The notes under the pieces are model-generated. The model ran no database searches. It was given only the letters and a program-made list of their open reading frames with translations, and was not told where the DNA came from. A stretch of DNA of 64,000 nucleotides, from contig CAIVPR010000078.1 in assembly GCA_903907865.1 (NCBI GenBank), positions 62,001 to 126,000 on the forward strand. The letters are read 5' to 3'. The stretch comes from an uncultured Acidobacteriia bacterium. Lineage in GTDB: Bacteria; Acidobacteriota; Terriglobia; Bryobacterales; Bryobacteraceae. Below are positions 21,290 through 29,895 of the stretch, piece after piece (position 1 is the first letter of the stretch; each line of letters begins with the position of its first letter). The position numbers and the translations under genes were made by a program.

Positions 21290-22474
21290 ATGTCGCTGCA
21301 AGAAGATCTAGTCTTTCGGGCCCTGGACGCGTTTGCCATCGAGCTGCCGTCCTGGGCCTTCGCTAATACCGGAACGCGCTTCGGGAAGTTCCTCGACCCG
21401 TCGGCCGCCTCCACCATCGGCGAAAAGCTGGCTGACGCCGCGGAAGTGAACAATGTGACGGGTTGCTGCCCGTCGGTTGCCGTCCACGTGCTGTGGGACT
21501 TCCCCGATGGCGTCCCCAGCGCAGCCCCGGCATCGAAACTGGCGGCGGATCTGGGCGTCCGGATCGGTTCCATCAGTCCCAACGTGTTCCAAGACCAGGA
21601 ATACAAGTACGGGTCGCTCGCGAATCCCGATGCCGCCATCCGGGCCAAGGCTTTGGCGCATATTCTGGATTCGATTGAGATCTCGCAAGCCGTCGGCAGC
21701 CGCGATGTGACGCCGTGGTTCACGGACGGGTCCAACTACCCAGGTACCGCCAACATGCGGCAGCACAAGCGTTGGTTCGAGGAAGGTTTGGCCGCCTCCC
21801 ATGCGGCGCTACAGCCCGACCAGCGTTTACTGATCGAATACAAGCCCTTCGAACCGGCTTTCTATCACACGGACATCGCGGATTGGGGCATGGCGCTGCG
21901 TTTGGCGAAGGCGGCGGGTCCACAGGCGCGCGTGTTGGTCGATACCGGCCACCACTACCAGACGCAGAACATCGAGCAGATCGTGGCTTGGCTTCTGGAT
22001 GACGGGATGCTGGGTGGATTCCACCTGAACGACCGGCGCTTCGCCGACGACGACCTCACACTGGGCTCCATCGACCCCTACCAAGTCTTCCGTATCTTCC
22101 ATGAAATCAAGAGCTTCGAGTGGGAGACGGGGCGCGCTGCCGATATCGCCTACATGGTGGACCAGAGCCACAACCTCAAGCCCAAGACGGAGGAGATGAT
22201 CCAGACGGTCATGACAGCGCAGGAAATTATGTCAAAAGCAGCGCTGGTGGACCATGCCACACTTGCGACCCACCAAGCCGCGTGCAGCCTTATCGACGCC
22301 GAGGAATGCCTGAAGTCGGCATTCCACACCGATGTACGGCCGATCATCGCCGAGTGGCGCAAGTCGAAGGGACTGGCGGCGAATCCGTTGGCGGCATTCC
22401 GGGAGAGCGGGTATCTGGCGCGGGTGTCGAAGGAGCGGTCGGGCCGGACCCAAGCGGTGTCATCGTATGCCTAG
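21290..22474 (+). CDS. rhaI: L-rhamnose isomerase-like sugar isomerase
   Basis: The 394-residue protein resembles the RhaI-type (Pseudomonas stutzeri/Gram-positive) L-rhamnose isomerase family in the xylose-isomerase TIM-barrel fold. Visible landmarks are ALDAFAIELPSWAFANTGTRF, LIEYKPFEPAFYHTDIADWG (with the metal-binding Glu), LVDTGHHYQTQNIEQI and GGFHLNDRRFADDDLTLGSIDPYQ. It would convert L-rhamnose to L-rhamnulose. It overlaps the mutarotase gene by eight bases and starts three bases after parB, perhaps sharing its transcript. RhaB and RhaD are not in the window. Confidence 0.85.
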   Translation: MSLQEDLVFRALDAFAIELPSWAFANTGTRFGKFLDPSAASTIGEKLADAAEVNNVTGCCPSVAVHVLWDFPDGVPSAAPASKLAADLGVRIGSISPNVFQDQEYKYGSLANPDAAIRAKALAHILDSIEISQAVGSRDVTPWFTDGSNYPGTANMRQHKRWFEEGLAASHAALQPDQRLLIEYKPFEPAFYHTDIADWGMALRLAKAAGPQARVLVDTGHHYQTQNIEQIVAWLLDDGMLGGFHLNDRRFADDDLTLGSIDPYQVFRIFHEIKSFEWETGRAADIAYMVDQSHNLKPKTEEMIQTVMTAQEIMSKAALVDHATLATHQAACSLIDAEECLKSAFHTDVRPIIAEWRKSKGLAANPLAAFRESGYLARVSKERSGRTQAVSSYA

Positions 22475-22796
22475 TCCTGAACGGGTTTGTTTTTTACTGA
22501 AGGTTCGCCAAGACCGGCTGGCGGAATACAAGGAACGCCACAAGGCTGTCTGGGGGGACATGCGGCAGGCCCTCACGGAGACTGGCTGGCACAACTATTC
22601 CCTGTTCTTGCGGGATGACGGTCTTTTAGTGGGCTACCTCGAGACCCCGGACTTCGCCGCCGCCCTCGCCGGAATGGCGACGCGCGAAGTCAACGCCCGA
22701 TGGCAGGCGTCAATGGGAGAGTTTTTTGAGGACTTGGACGGTCGGCGACCCGACGAGGGCATGTTCCGGCTGGAAGAGATCTTCCACTTGGCCTAG
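22467..22796 (+). CDS. rhaM: L-rhamnose mutarotase
   Basis: I start at the ATG at 22467, overlapping the isomerase by eight bases. The 109-residue protein matches the RhaM/YiiL family: CFLLKVRQDRLAEYKERHKAVW with the catalytic His, ALTETGWHNYSLFLRDDG, YLETPDFAAALAGMA and the C-terminal RLEEIFHL. It interconverts rhamnose anomers and supplies the isomerase. The stop codon is shared with the convergent PEP-CTERM gene through a CTAG. A 24-base copy of its 3' end recurs at 23496-23519. Confidence 0.9.
   Translation: MPSPERVCFLLKVRQDRLAEYKERHKAVWGDMRQALTETGWHNYSLFLRDDGLLVGYLETPDFAAALAGMATREVNARWQASMGEFFEDLDGRRPDEGMFRLEEIFHLA
22768..22791 (+). repeat. Direct repeat, copy 1 (3' end of rhaM)
   Basis: A 24-base stretch starting GGCTGGAAGAGATCTTCC is identical to 23496-23519. 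Here it encodes the C-terminal residues LEEIFHL of the mutarotase. Confidence 0.85.
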
Positions 22797-23356
22797 ACTT
22801 CGCGGCTGCACCACAGAGCCGTCCGCTTGCGGTTGGTCCCGATCATCCGGCGCCTGATTCCCCCGACCAGCCCGATGCTGATTCCCAAAAGGATCAGCGT
22901 ATTCGGCTCGGGGCTCGATGCCTCCGACGCCGTTGTCGTGAAGTTGTCCAACAGGCCGTATGACGAATTGGACCCGTCACCCAGCGTTCGAAATTGCACG
23001 GAATCAATTGCGTCGGTGGAAATGAACCCTTCGAATTGGACGCCACCGAGAGAGATCCTCCCGCACGTATCGGTGGACCCGCCAGCGGGAGCGATTCCCT
23101 CGAAACCGATGGTGCTGGTGTTCCCGGCCGATGCCAGAAAGCTGGTACGATCCGTGTATTCGATCAAGCCAGCCTGCGCTTGCGAACAGACATTCACAAG
23201 CACTAGGAGTCCTGCGGCGGCGTTGCTTGGTACTTCACATCGAGAACTGATGGACTCGAGTCTCCTGTGTTGCGTGTTTTGGCCTCCAACGACCATGAGA
23301 CGCGCCTTCCCACTATCGGTGTAAGCGGAAAGCGCAGTGAAGTTCGGACACCGCAA
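22793..23356 (-). CDS. Small PEP-CTERM protein
   Basis: The 187-residue frame ends in a recognisable PEP-CTERM sorting tag: PEPNTLILL, a hydrophobic helix, and basic RRR. The centre has YTDRTSFLASAGNTSTIGFEGIAP, a common beginning of extracellular PEP-CTERM proteins. The signal peptide is probably the AAAGLLVLVNVCSQAQA stretch; no ATG sits right before it, so the start is uncertain and the N-terminal 30-40 residues as listed may not be real. Such proteins are sorted by exosortase to the envelope and often tied to exopolysaccharide. No exosortase is in the window. Confidence 0.65.
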   Translation of the reverse strand: MRCPNFTALSAYTDSGKARLMVVGGQNTQHRRLESISSRCEVPSNAAAGLLVLVNVCSQAQAGLIEYTDRTSFLASAGNTSTIGFEGIAPAGGSTDTCGRISLGGVQFEGFISTDAIDSVQFRTLGDGSNSSYGLLDNFTTTASEASSPEPNTLILLGISIGLVGGIRRRMIGTNRKRTALWCSREV

Positions 23357-23495
23357 GGGAACCTTTTTAACAGGCAGATTTGGCCCGGAAGGGAGGTAGC
23401 GTTTCCGGGGGTGTGGCTATGGGGTGAGGGGTCGAAGGAGCGTTAGCAGCTAATCGACGCTCTGCGCGTCCGGAGGCCCGACCAGGTGCCGACCG

Positions 23496-23519
23496 GGCTG
23501 GAAGAGATCTTCCACTTGG
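23496..23519 (+). repeat. Direct repeat, copy 2 (decayed rhaM 3' end)
   Basis: Identical to 22768-22791 and followed by a TAG in the same frame, as in rhaM itself. The preceding 20 bases resemble the corresponding part of rhaM more loosely. It looks like the tail of an old tandem duplication of the rhamnose genes, now without an open frame. Confidence 0.7.
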
Positions 23520-23526
23520 GGTAGAA

Positions 23527-24291
23527 CTAGATCAGCTGCATGCCGGAATCGACATAGAGCACGTTGCCGGTGATGCCGCGGCTCCAGTCGCTGGCGAGGA
23601 ACGCGGCCGTGTCGCCGACTTCGCCCGCTTCCGTCACGTGGCGCAAAGGGGCCATTTCCTTGGTGGCGTCGAGGATCGTCGAAAGGTCCTTCACCGCCCT
23701 CGCTGACGCCGTCTTGACCGCTCCGGCGGAGATTGCGTTCACGCGGATGCCCTGCGGACCCAGATCGTACGCCAAATACCGCATAGCGGCCTCGAGCGAC
23801 GCCTTCGCCACGCCCATCACGTTGTAGTTCGGGCGCACGCGCACCGATCCGAGGTAGGTCAGCGTCATCATGGACCCGCCGCGCGTCATCAACGGGGCGG
23901 TCGCACGGGCCATCGCGACGAACGAATAGGCGCTAACGTTCTGCGCCAGCAGGAAGCCGTCGCGCTGGGTCTCCACGAACGGACGGCTGAGGTCCTCGCG
24001 GTTGGCGAACGCCAAGCTGTGGACAACGGCGTCCACCGGTCGGCCCAATTCCGCCAAGCCGGTGCCGAGGCCGACGATCTCCTCGTCCTTGGTCACGTCG
24101 CACGGCAGCATCTTGACGACGCGGAGATGGCCGGTACAGGCCTCAATCGTGTCGCGCTGCTTGTCGTTGAGGTGGGTCAACACCAAGTCGGCCCCCTCGC
24201 GGGAGAGGGACTCGGCGATACCGTACGCCAAACTCCACTTGTTCGCTATACCGGCGACCACAGCCAATTTACCTTCGAGCAATCCGGGCAT
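23527..24291 (-). CDS. fabI: Enoyl-[acyl-carrier-protein] reductase [NADH]
   Basis: FabI does the last reduction in each fatty-acid elongation cycle. The 254-residue SDR-type protein shows GIANKWSLAYGIA at the NADH site, AFANREDLSRPFVETQRDGFLLAQNVSAYSF, and the catalytic Tyr/Lys pair in YLGSVRVRPNYNVMGVAKASLE (Tyr-x6-Tyr-x6-Lys pattern). RVNAISAGAVKT and GNVLYVDSGM complete the fold. It is the target of triclosan-type inhibitors in other bacteria. A TATTCT hexamer eight bases before the ATG may be its -10 box. Confidence 0.95.
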   Translation of the reverse strand: MPGLLEGKLAVVAGIANKWSLAYGIAESLSREGADLVLTHLNDKQRDTIEACTGHLRVVKMLPCDVTKDEEIVGLGTGLAELGRPVDAVVHSLAFANREDLSRPFVETQRDGFLLAQNVSAYSFVAMARATAPLMTRGGSMMTLTYLGSVRVRPNYNVMGVAKASLEAAMRYLAYDLGPQGIRVNAISAGAVKTASARAVKDLSTILDATKEMAPLRHVTEAGEVGDTAAFLASDWSRGITGNVLYVDSGMQLI

Positions 24292-24308
24292 GAACTACCA
24301 GAATAGCG

Positions 24309-25217
24309 CTACTTGAGTAGGCTGTTGCCGCGCAGCCAGTTTGCGAGCAGTTTCGGCCATTCGGAAAGCGCCGCGTCGTCGCCAGCCATGCCGACTCCGT
24401 GCGGGCCCTTCTGGAAGATGTGCATCTCCGCCGTGACGCCAGCCTTGCGCAGTGCGAGGAAGTAGACGATGGAGTTTTCCGCCGGAACGCCAGTGTCGGC
24501 ATTGGTGTGGAAGATGAACGTGGGCGGGGTCTGGGCCGTGACGGCGTTTTCGCCGGACAGGCTGCGGGCCAGTGCCGGATCCGCCGGGTCGCCCAGCAGG
24601 TTCTTTTTCGAGCCTTGGTGCGTCCACGGCTCCACGAGAGAGACGACCGGGTAGCCGAGGATCGAGAAATCGGGGCGGCTGCCGACCTTGTCGATGGCGT
24701 CGGTCGCCGAGGCAATGCCAGCGTCGAAGTGCGTGGATGCGCTGACGGCGAGGTGGCCGCCGGCCGAGAAGCCCATGATGCCGATGTGGTCGGGGTTGAT
24801 CCGCCATGCTGTGGCGTTGGCGCGGAGGGTGCGGATGGCGCGCTGGGCGTCGCCGATTTCCACCGGGTGGTGGTAGCGCGGTCCGAGTCGGTATTTCAGG
24901 ACGAAAGCCGCTATCCCCAAGTTATTGAAGTAGTTGGCGACCTGCCGACCCTCGTGGTTCATGGCCAGTGCGCCGTAGCCGCCACCGGGGCAGATGATCA
25001 CGGCCGTCATGCCGGCGGGCATGGTGCGCGGGAGGTAGACGGTGATGGTGGGAATGTCGCGGTCCTCGGTGCCCTGGGCCCCGGGTGCCTGTCCCTGCCA
25101 GAGGGGGAGGATCTGGCCGTCCTGAATAGGCATGGGCGGCAATTGCGGCCCCCTGCCCTGCTGCGCGAATGCGACGGAAGCCGCCATGAGAGTTCCAACT
25201 ACAAAGACGAGTTTCAT
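24309..25217 (-). CDS. Secreted alpha/beta hydrolase (BD-FAE/acetyl esterase type)
   Basis: The 302-residue protein has a signal peptide (MKLVFVVGTLMAASVAFA). Its catalytic elements are the oxyanion motif CPGGGYGALAMNHEG, the nucleophile elbow GFSAGG, an Asp in the region FIFHTNADTGVP, and a late His in GPHGVGMA. Relatives include xylan acetyl esterases and bifunctional feruloyl esterases, so a role in plant polysaccharide turnover is plausible. It lies 17 bases upstream of fabI on the same strand. Confidence 0.85.
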   Translation of the reverse strand: MKLVFVVGTLMAASVAFAQQGRGPQLPPMPIQDGQILPLWQGQAPGAQGTEDRDIPTITVYLPRTMPAGMTAVIICPGGGYGALAMNHEGRQVANYFNNLGIAAFVLKYRLGPRYHHPVEIGDAQRAIRTLRANATAWRINPDHIGIMGFSAGGHLAVSASTHFDAGIASATDAIDKVGSRPDFSILGYPVVSLVEPWTHQGSKKNLLGDPADPALARSLSGENAVTAQTPPTFIFHTNADTGVPAENSIVYFLALRKAGVTAEMHIFQKGPHGVGMAGDDAALSEWPKLLANWLRGNSLLK

Positions 25218-25264
25218 ACCAGTTGCCGATCATATCAGGCCTTGGTAGAATCAGCCACACTGGC

Positions 25265-26425
25265 ATGAAAATTCCACCGCGGCTGAAAACGGCCATCCTG
25301 ATGTTGGCGCTGGCGGGCCCTCTGGCCGCCGAGAAAGACACATTGTGTCCGAACCCGATGCCGGTCGATCCCAGCGGCGCGCCGAGGGTCATTCGTCTTG
25401 ACAGCAACCTCGAAGTGGACTCCGTGGTGGGTGTGTGTGTCCTGAACCTGGACAAGTGGTCGCAGCAACCAGGGAACGACCCCTACAAGTTGATTCCATA
25501 TGTCGACGGGCTCGGGCTGCGCGGCAACTACCCTGTTGAGGTGCACCCGACAAAGGACTTGGTCTATTTTCATCTCAATATCAAGCCGCAGAGCAAGGAG
25601 AACTGGACCAACATCCTCGGTTCCCCACGTTCGTTGACGAAGGAAGTGACATTCAGCGTCGGCACGGAGGCCGGTTCGGCCTTCGATACGGCCGCGTTCG
25701 GCAAGTCCGCCGCCGTGTTGGTCGTCATCGACCGCTACTACGGCCTGATCGCGGTCATTTTCGTTGTGGTGGTGGTGATCGGCTTCCTGCGGCTCGCCAC
25801 CACCACGAATATCCTGAGGGAGGAACTCACCGGACCCTGCGACGGGACCCTGCGCCCCTACAATCTCGGTCGCACGCAGATGGCGTTCTGGTTCCTGCTG
25901 ATCTGCATGTCGTACATCGTGATCTGGCTGGTGACGGACACCTTGGACACGATTACACCGTCGTTGCTGGGGCTCATGGGGATTAGCGCGACGACGGCGC
26001 TGGGGGAGGCGATGATCGACACCAACAGCACAATGTCCTCGGCGCTCACGCGCACCACTTTGCAATCACAACTCGGCGCGGTCACGCAAACGATACAGGA
26101 CCTGCAGAACGATCCCAACCCGGACCCGGTGCGGTTGGAAGCGGCGCGGACCCGCCAATTGCAGTTGACGCAGCAACGGGACGCCCTGCCGCCACGTCCC
26201 ATGGTCGAAGCGAGCAAGGGGTTCATGCGGGACATCCTGTCGGACGGCGTAGACTACAGCCTGCACCGTTTCCAGATCGCGGTCTGGACGGTGGTGCTGG
26301 GGATGATGTTCCTCTCCTCCGTTTACAACGATTTCGCGATGCCAGAGTTCAGTGCGACGCTGCTGGGGTTGATGGGGATTAGCTCGGGGACGTACCTGGG
26401 GTTCAAATTCCCGGAGAAGCAGTAG
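25265..26425 (+). CDS. Hypothetical membrane protein with duplicated LLGLMGIS motif
   Basis: I start at the ATG at 25265 (386 residues), which opens a signal peptide (IPPRLKTAILMLALAGPLAA). A periplasmic beta-rich part follows, then hydrophobic helices at about 160-185 (YYGLIAVIFVVVVVIGFL), 210-230 (MAFWFLLICMSYIVIWL), a pair containing LLGLMGIS, a cytoplasm-like coil (QLGAVTQTIQDLQNDP), and a final pair with a second LLGLMGIS. The repeated motif implies an internal duplication of a membrane module. I do not recognise the family. A TAGAAT hexamer precedes the start by about 12 bases. Confidence 0.75.
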   Translation: MKIPPRLKTAILMLALAGPLAAEKDTLCPNPMPVDPSGAPRVIRLDSNLEVDSVVGVCVLNLDKWSQQPGNDPYKLIPYVDGLGLRGNYPVEVHPTKDLVYFHLNIKPQSKENWTNILGSPRSLTKEVTFSVGTEAGSAFDTAAFGKSAAVLVVIDRYYGLIAVIFVVVVVIGFLRLATTTNILREELTGPCDGTLRPYNLGRTQMAFWFLLICMSYIVIWLVTDTLDTITPSLLGLMGISATTALGEAMIDTNSTMSSALTRTTLQSQLGAVTQTIQDLQNDPNPDPVRLEAARTRQLQLTQQRDALPPRPMVEASKGFMRDILSDGVDYSLHRFQIAVWTVVLGMMFLSSVYNDFAMPEFSATLLGLMGISSGTYLGFKFPEKQ

Positions 26426-26429
26426 GGGG

Positions 26430-27524
26430 TTACTGAAGCTTACCCCGCGCGTCCACCCGCCACACCTCTTCCACCACGCCGTTCCGCGCTCCATACACGT
26501 ATTCGTGGAGGTTGACCACCACGCAGATGTGGTTCGGGATCACGCGGACCTTGTCGCCGATTTGGAACGTCCGTTCGGCGTTCGTCATGTCGACGAAGCC
26601 GTGCTCCTCGTTCATCTTGTGGAACAGGGCCCCGGGGCCTTCCATGATGCGGCCGTGGCCGGGTCCGCCGGACGAGAGCTTGTCCGACGAAAACGTCTTC
26701 GAGCCGCCGTCGATGATCATCTGGTTCGGGCGGGAGGTGGAAACCACGGTTGCAAGGACATATGCCGCGCAGTCGTCCAAAGTGCACGCCCCGCCCGCAA
26801 CCGTATTCAAGTCGTTGAAAACATAGGTCCCTGGACGGATCTCGGTCACACCCTCCACTTCGTGCGAGTGGAAGAGCGCGGGCGTCGAGCCGCCGCTGAT
26901 GATCTCCGGGGGCATTCCGGCAGCGATGAAGTCGTTGCGCAGGTCGCCGACGGTGCGCGAGAGGGCGGCGATCTTCTCGGGATCCTGGCTCTTGATGTGG
27001 CCCGGGTAGAATGCAAAACCGCGCCATTCGAGTCCCGGCAATGCCTTCACAGCCTGTGAAAATACCACCGCTTCCGAGGGCGAAACGCCCACGCGGTTCA
27101 GGCCGACATCGACCTCTATCAGGATTCCGAGTTGCACCTTCGCCGAGACCGCGGCGTCAGAGAGTCGGCGCGCACACTCGAGGCTGTCCACCGACACGGT
27201 CACCTTGCCTTTGGAACCCAGAACGGCTGCGACCGAGGCCAGTCGGCGCACTTTGGCGTCGCCGATAACCGGATACGCCACTAGAAGATCCCTCGGTTCG
27301 GCACCGAGCATGACCTCGGCCTCACCCGTCTTGGCCACGGTCAGGCCAACAGCACCCAGTGCCAGTTGGCGGCGGGCGATTCCGATCGATTTGTGGGTCT
27401 TGGTGTGGGGACGGAGGCCGATTCCATGAGCCGAGCAGTAGTCCTGCACGCGGCGGAGGTTGGCCTCCATGATGTCGAGGTCGACCACGAGGGCCGGGGT
27501 ATCCAGATCTTCGATCCGCGTCAT
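26430..27524 (-). CDS. D-threonine aldolase-like PLP enzyme (alanine racemase fold)
   Basis: The 364-residue protein begins LDTPALVVDLDIMEANLRRVQ and carries the PLP lysine in RPHTKTHKS. Other landmarks are VAKTGEAEVM, EVDVGLNRVGV and GGSTPALFHS. The C-terminal metal site seems present in PNHICVVVNLHE. This is the fold-type III D-threonine aldolase/D-serine dehydratase group. It overlaps the next gene by four bases. Substrate is not certain. Confidence 0.85.
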   Translation of the reverse strand: MTRIEDLDTPALVVDLDIMEANLRRVQDYCSAHGIGLRPHTKTHKSIGIARRQLALGAVGLTVAKTGEAEVMLGAEPRDLLVAYPVIGDAKVRRLASVAAVLGSKGKVTVSVDSLECARRLSDAAVSAKVQLGILIEVDVGLNRVGVSPSEAVVFSQAVKALPGLEWRGFAFYPGHIKSQDPEKIAALSRTVGDLRNDFIAAGMPPEIISGGSTPALFHSHEVEGVTEIRPGTYVFNDLNTVAGGACTLDDCAAYVLATVVSTSRPNQMIIDGGSKTFSSDKLSSGGPGHGRIMEGPGALFHKMNEEHGFVDMTNAERTFQIGDKVRVIPNHICVVVNLHEYVYGARNGVVEEVWRVDARGKLQ

Positions 27525-28126
27525 TTGAACTTTGTCCTGATCTTGCCCTGGGGCGTGGTGTAGATGAGCACCAAATTCTTGGGCTTTTCTTTTTCGATGG
27601 GGAAGAACAGCAGGCCGGTCACGGGCTCGGAGATCGACTTCTCGGGCAGGATCTTGCGCTTAAGGACGTCGAGAAGCGGGTCCTTGGAGTCGTTGTCGCG
27701 GACATCGACCTTGACTTGGTCCGGCGAAGGTGGTCGACCCATGCCGCCGCCGCCCATCATGATGCCTCCAAGTCCGCCTCCGAAGCCGCCCTGCTGCTTG
27801 CCCTCGGTACGTTTCACGACGAGGGAGCCCTGGCCTGCGATTTGTCCGGCCAGCAGGGGGCCGCTGTGGACACCGGATTGTTCGGAGCGCAGGAGGAAAT
27901 CGTCCACGTGCAGCGCGACGGGGTTGCCGCCACGGGGGTTTACGGTCGCCTCGACCACGGTGAACATGCCGCCGAAATCGGAGCCGAAAATCTGCTTGAG
28001 GGTATCGGAATCAACCACGCTGACGCCGATGTCGACGCCGTCATTCGCCATGTTGCCGGTGGGCAGGCGCTTTTCGCCCGCGACGAGCAGGCCTGTCATC
28101 AGCAGTCCGAAAACAATTCGACCCAT
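27521..28126 (-). CDS. Hypothetical secreted protein with Gly/Met-rich stretch
   Basis: The start at 28126 is supported by a TATAAT hexamer six bases upstream and by a signal peptide (MGRIVFGLLMTGLLVAG). The 201-residue protein has a flexible low-complexity segment GGFGGGLGGIMMGGGGMG in its middle and then PDQVKVDVRDNDSKDPLLDVLKRKILPE. The C-terminus ends VLIYTTPQGKIRTKFK. No family is recognised. It overlaps the PLP-enzyme gene by four bases. Confidence 0.7.
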   Translation of the reverse strand: MGRIVFGLLMTGLLVAGEKRLPTGNMANDGVDIGVSVVDSDTLKQIFGSDFGGMFTVVEATVNPRGGNPVALHVDDFLLRSEQSGVHSGPLLAGQIAGQGSLVVKRTEGKQQGGFGGGLGGIMMGGGGMGRPPSPDQVKVDVRDNDSKDPLLDVLKRKILPEKSISEPVTGLLFFPIEKEKPKNLVLIYTTPQGKIRTKFK

Positions 28127-28133
28127 GCGGGAA

Positions 28134-28670
28134 TTATAGAACCCCGCCGCCGAGGACAAACGCCGCGTAGCCGATCCCCGCGCCAATCAGCACACCCGCG
28201 ATAACGTCGCTGAGGTAGTGGAGGCCCAAAACGACCCTGGAAACGGCCACGCTCAGTGCGCAGAACAGCAGCGGAGGAAACAGCGCCGGGAAATACAGGC
28301 TGGCTGGCGTTATGGCGCAAAACGCCGTGATCGTATGGCCGGAGGGGAACGAGAAGCGGTCCGGGGGAAGAAGTTTGGCCCAATAGTGTTCCTCGGTGGC
28401 GCAAGGGCGTTCCCGACCGGTCAAGTTCTTCACAATCAGGAACAGGATCAGGCCCACGATGACTGCGCCCAGCCCGGAAGCGTCGGCAAGCAGGCCCTCT
28501 TGGCCGCCCAACCAAGCCAGCAGGATGCCAACGGCGATCCACAACCAGCCGTCGCCCGCACGCGTGGCGACCAGCATCCAAATCCGGAACCAGCCGGGCG
28601 CGTTCCACTGGTTGAGCCGGCGCATGAGTTTGTGGTCGCCCGCATGGATCAGCCGGATCATTAACACCAT
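28134..28670 (-). CDS. PAP2-family phosphatase
   Basis: The 178-residue membrane protein carries the three PAP2 motifs: K-x6-RP as KNLTGRERP, PSGH in SFPSGHTITAF, and SR-x5-H-x3-D as SRVVLGLHYLSD. Membrane helices surround them. Family enzymes dephosphorylate phosphatidic acid, phosphatidylglycerol phosphate or undecaprenyl pyrophosphate. The start could be 28670 or the Met at 28661; neither has a good ribosome site. It is divergent from the glycosyltransferase that follows, with 74 bases between starts. Confidence 0.85.
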   Translation of the reverse strand: MVLMIRLIHAGDHKLMRRLNQWNAPGWFRIWMLVATRAGDGWLWIAVGILLAWLGGQEGLLADASGLGAVIVGLILFLIVKNLTGRERPCATEEHYWAKLLPPDRFSFPSGHTITAFCAITPASLYFPALFPPLLFCALSVAVSRVVLGLHYLSDVIAGVLIGAGIGYAAFVLGGGVL

Positions 28671-28744
28671 TGTAATGTGCGGGATGGCCGGAGAGACGGC
28701 GGAAGCGGTCCGCACCTCCTCCCGTGTCAGAATCGTTTGAGGGA

Positions 28745-29887
28745 ATGAAGACACTCGAGTTGGTGTACTTCGATGCCGGCGGCGGGCATCGCAGCGCCGC
28801 GAACGCGCTCAACGAGGTCGTCAAGCGCCAGGGCCGCGACTGGGAGATGCGGCTCATGAATCTCCAGGAGCTGATGGACGGCACCGACCTCCTGCTGAAG
28901 GTTACCGGCATCCGCTCCCAGGACGTCTACAACCTGAGCCTGAGGAAGGGCTGGACCTGGGGTTCCACTTACGTGCTCCCCTTCATGCACGGCTTGATAC
29001 GCCTGTACCATTCAAGCCAGGTGAAGCTCCTGCAGGAGTACTGGAAAGACCGGCAGCCGGACATGGTCGTGTCGGTGATCCCGAATTTCAATCGGGCGAT
29101 GTTCCAGGCTATGCAGTCGACGATGCCGGGCGTCCCGCTGGTGACGATTCTGACCGACATGGCCGACTACCCGCCGCACTTTTGGATCGAGCGGCAGAAG
29201 CAGTTCCTGATCTGCGGCACGGATAAGGCCTACCAGCAAGCGCTGGATGCCGGGCATGACCGGGACCACGTTTTCCAAACGTCCGGTATGATCCTCAATC
29301 CGCGGTACTACGAGCCCGTGGATGTGGACAGGACGAAGGGCCGCGAGGCGTTGGGACTCGATGCCGACAAGCCGACTGCGCTGATGATGTTCGGCGGCGA
29401 GGGGTCCACCAAGATGCTGGACATCGCGAGGCGCTTGAACGAATCGACGTTGGACCTGCAGATCATAGCCATCTGCGGGAACAACAAGAAACTGTTCGCG
29501 GACTTGCAGCAGATGCCACGCCGGATCCCGATGCATGTGGAGGGTTTCACGCGCGAGGTGCCGAAGTTCATGCGTCTGGCGGACTTCTTCATCGGCAAGC
29601 CGGGTCCGGGAAGCATCAGCGAGGCTGTGGCGCTGGGTCTGCCGGTGATCGTCGAGTGCAATTCGTGGACCTTGGCCCAGGAGCGCTACAACGCGGAGTG
29701 GGTGGAGGAGCAGGGGGTCGGGATTTCCTTGCGGAGTTTCAGGAAGGGAACGGTTGCCGCCACGGCACGGATGATCGATCCGGTGCAGCGGGCACGGTTC
29801 CAAGAGTCTGTGGGGCGGCAAAAGAACCGGGCGGTGTTTGAGATTCCGGATATTCTGCAGACGATTTTGGAGCGGTCTGGGCGGTAG
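28745..29887 (+). CDS. MGDG synthase-like glycosyltransferase (GT28 fold)
   Basis: The 380-residue protein opens LELVYFDAGGGHRSAANAL, as in monogalactosyldiacylglycerol synthases and UgtP-type enzymes, and has VSVIPNFNRAMFQAM and the C-terminal nucleotide-sugar loop KPGPGSISEAVALGLPVIVE. It would transfer a sugar onto diacylglycerol at the membrane. Starting at 28745 places this motif at the N-terminus; a GTG at 28724 is possible. The divergent PAP2 phosphatase could supply diacylglycerol (inference). Confidence 0.85.
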   Translation: MKTLELVYFDAGGGHRSAANALNEVVKRQGRDWEMRLMNLQELMDGTDLLLKVTGIRSQDVYNLSLRKGWTWGSTYVLPFMHGLIRLYHSSQVKLLQEYWKDRQPDMVVSVIPNFNRAMFQAMQSTMPGVPLVTILTDMADYPPHFWIERQKQFLICGTDKAYQQALDAGHDRDHVFQTSGMILNPRYYEPVDVDRTKGREALGLDADKPTALMMFGGEGSTKMLDIARRLNESTLDLQIIAICGNNKKLFADLQQMPRRIPMHVEGFTREVPKFMRLADFFIGKPGPGSISEAVALGLPVIVECNSWTLAQERYNAEWVEEQGVGISLRSFRKGTVAATARMIDPVQRARFQESVGRQKNRAVFEIPDILQTILERSGR

Positions 29888-29895
29888 GCGCGTGG

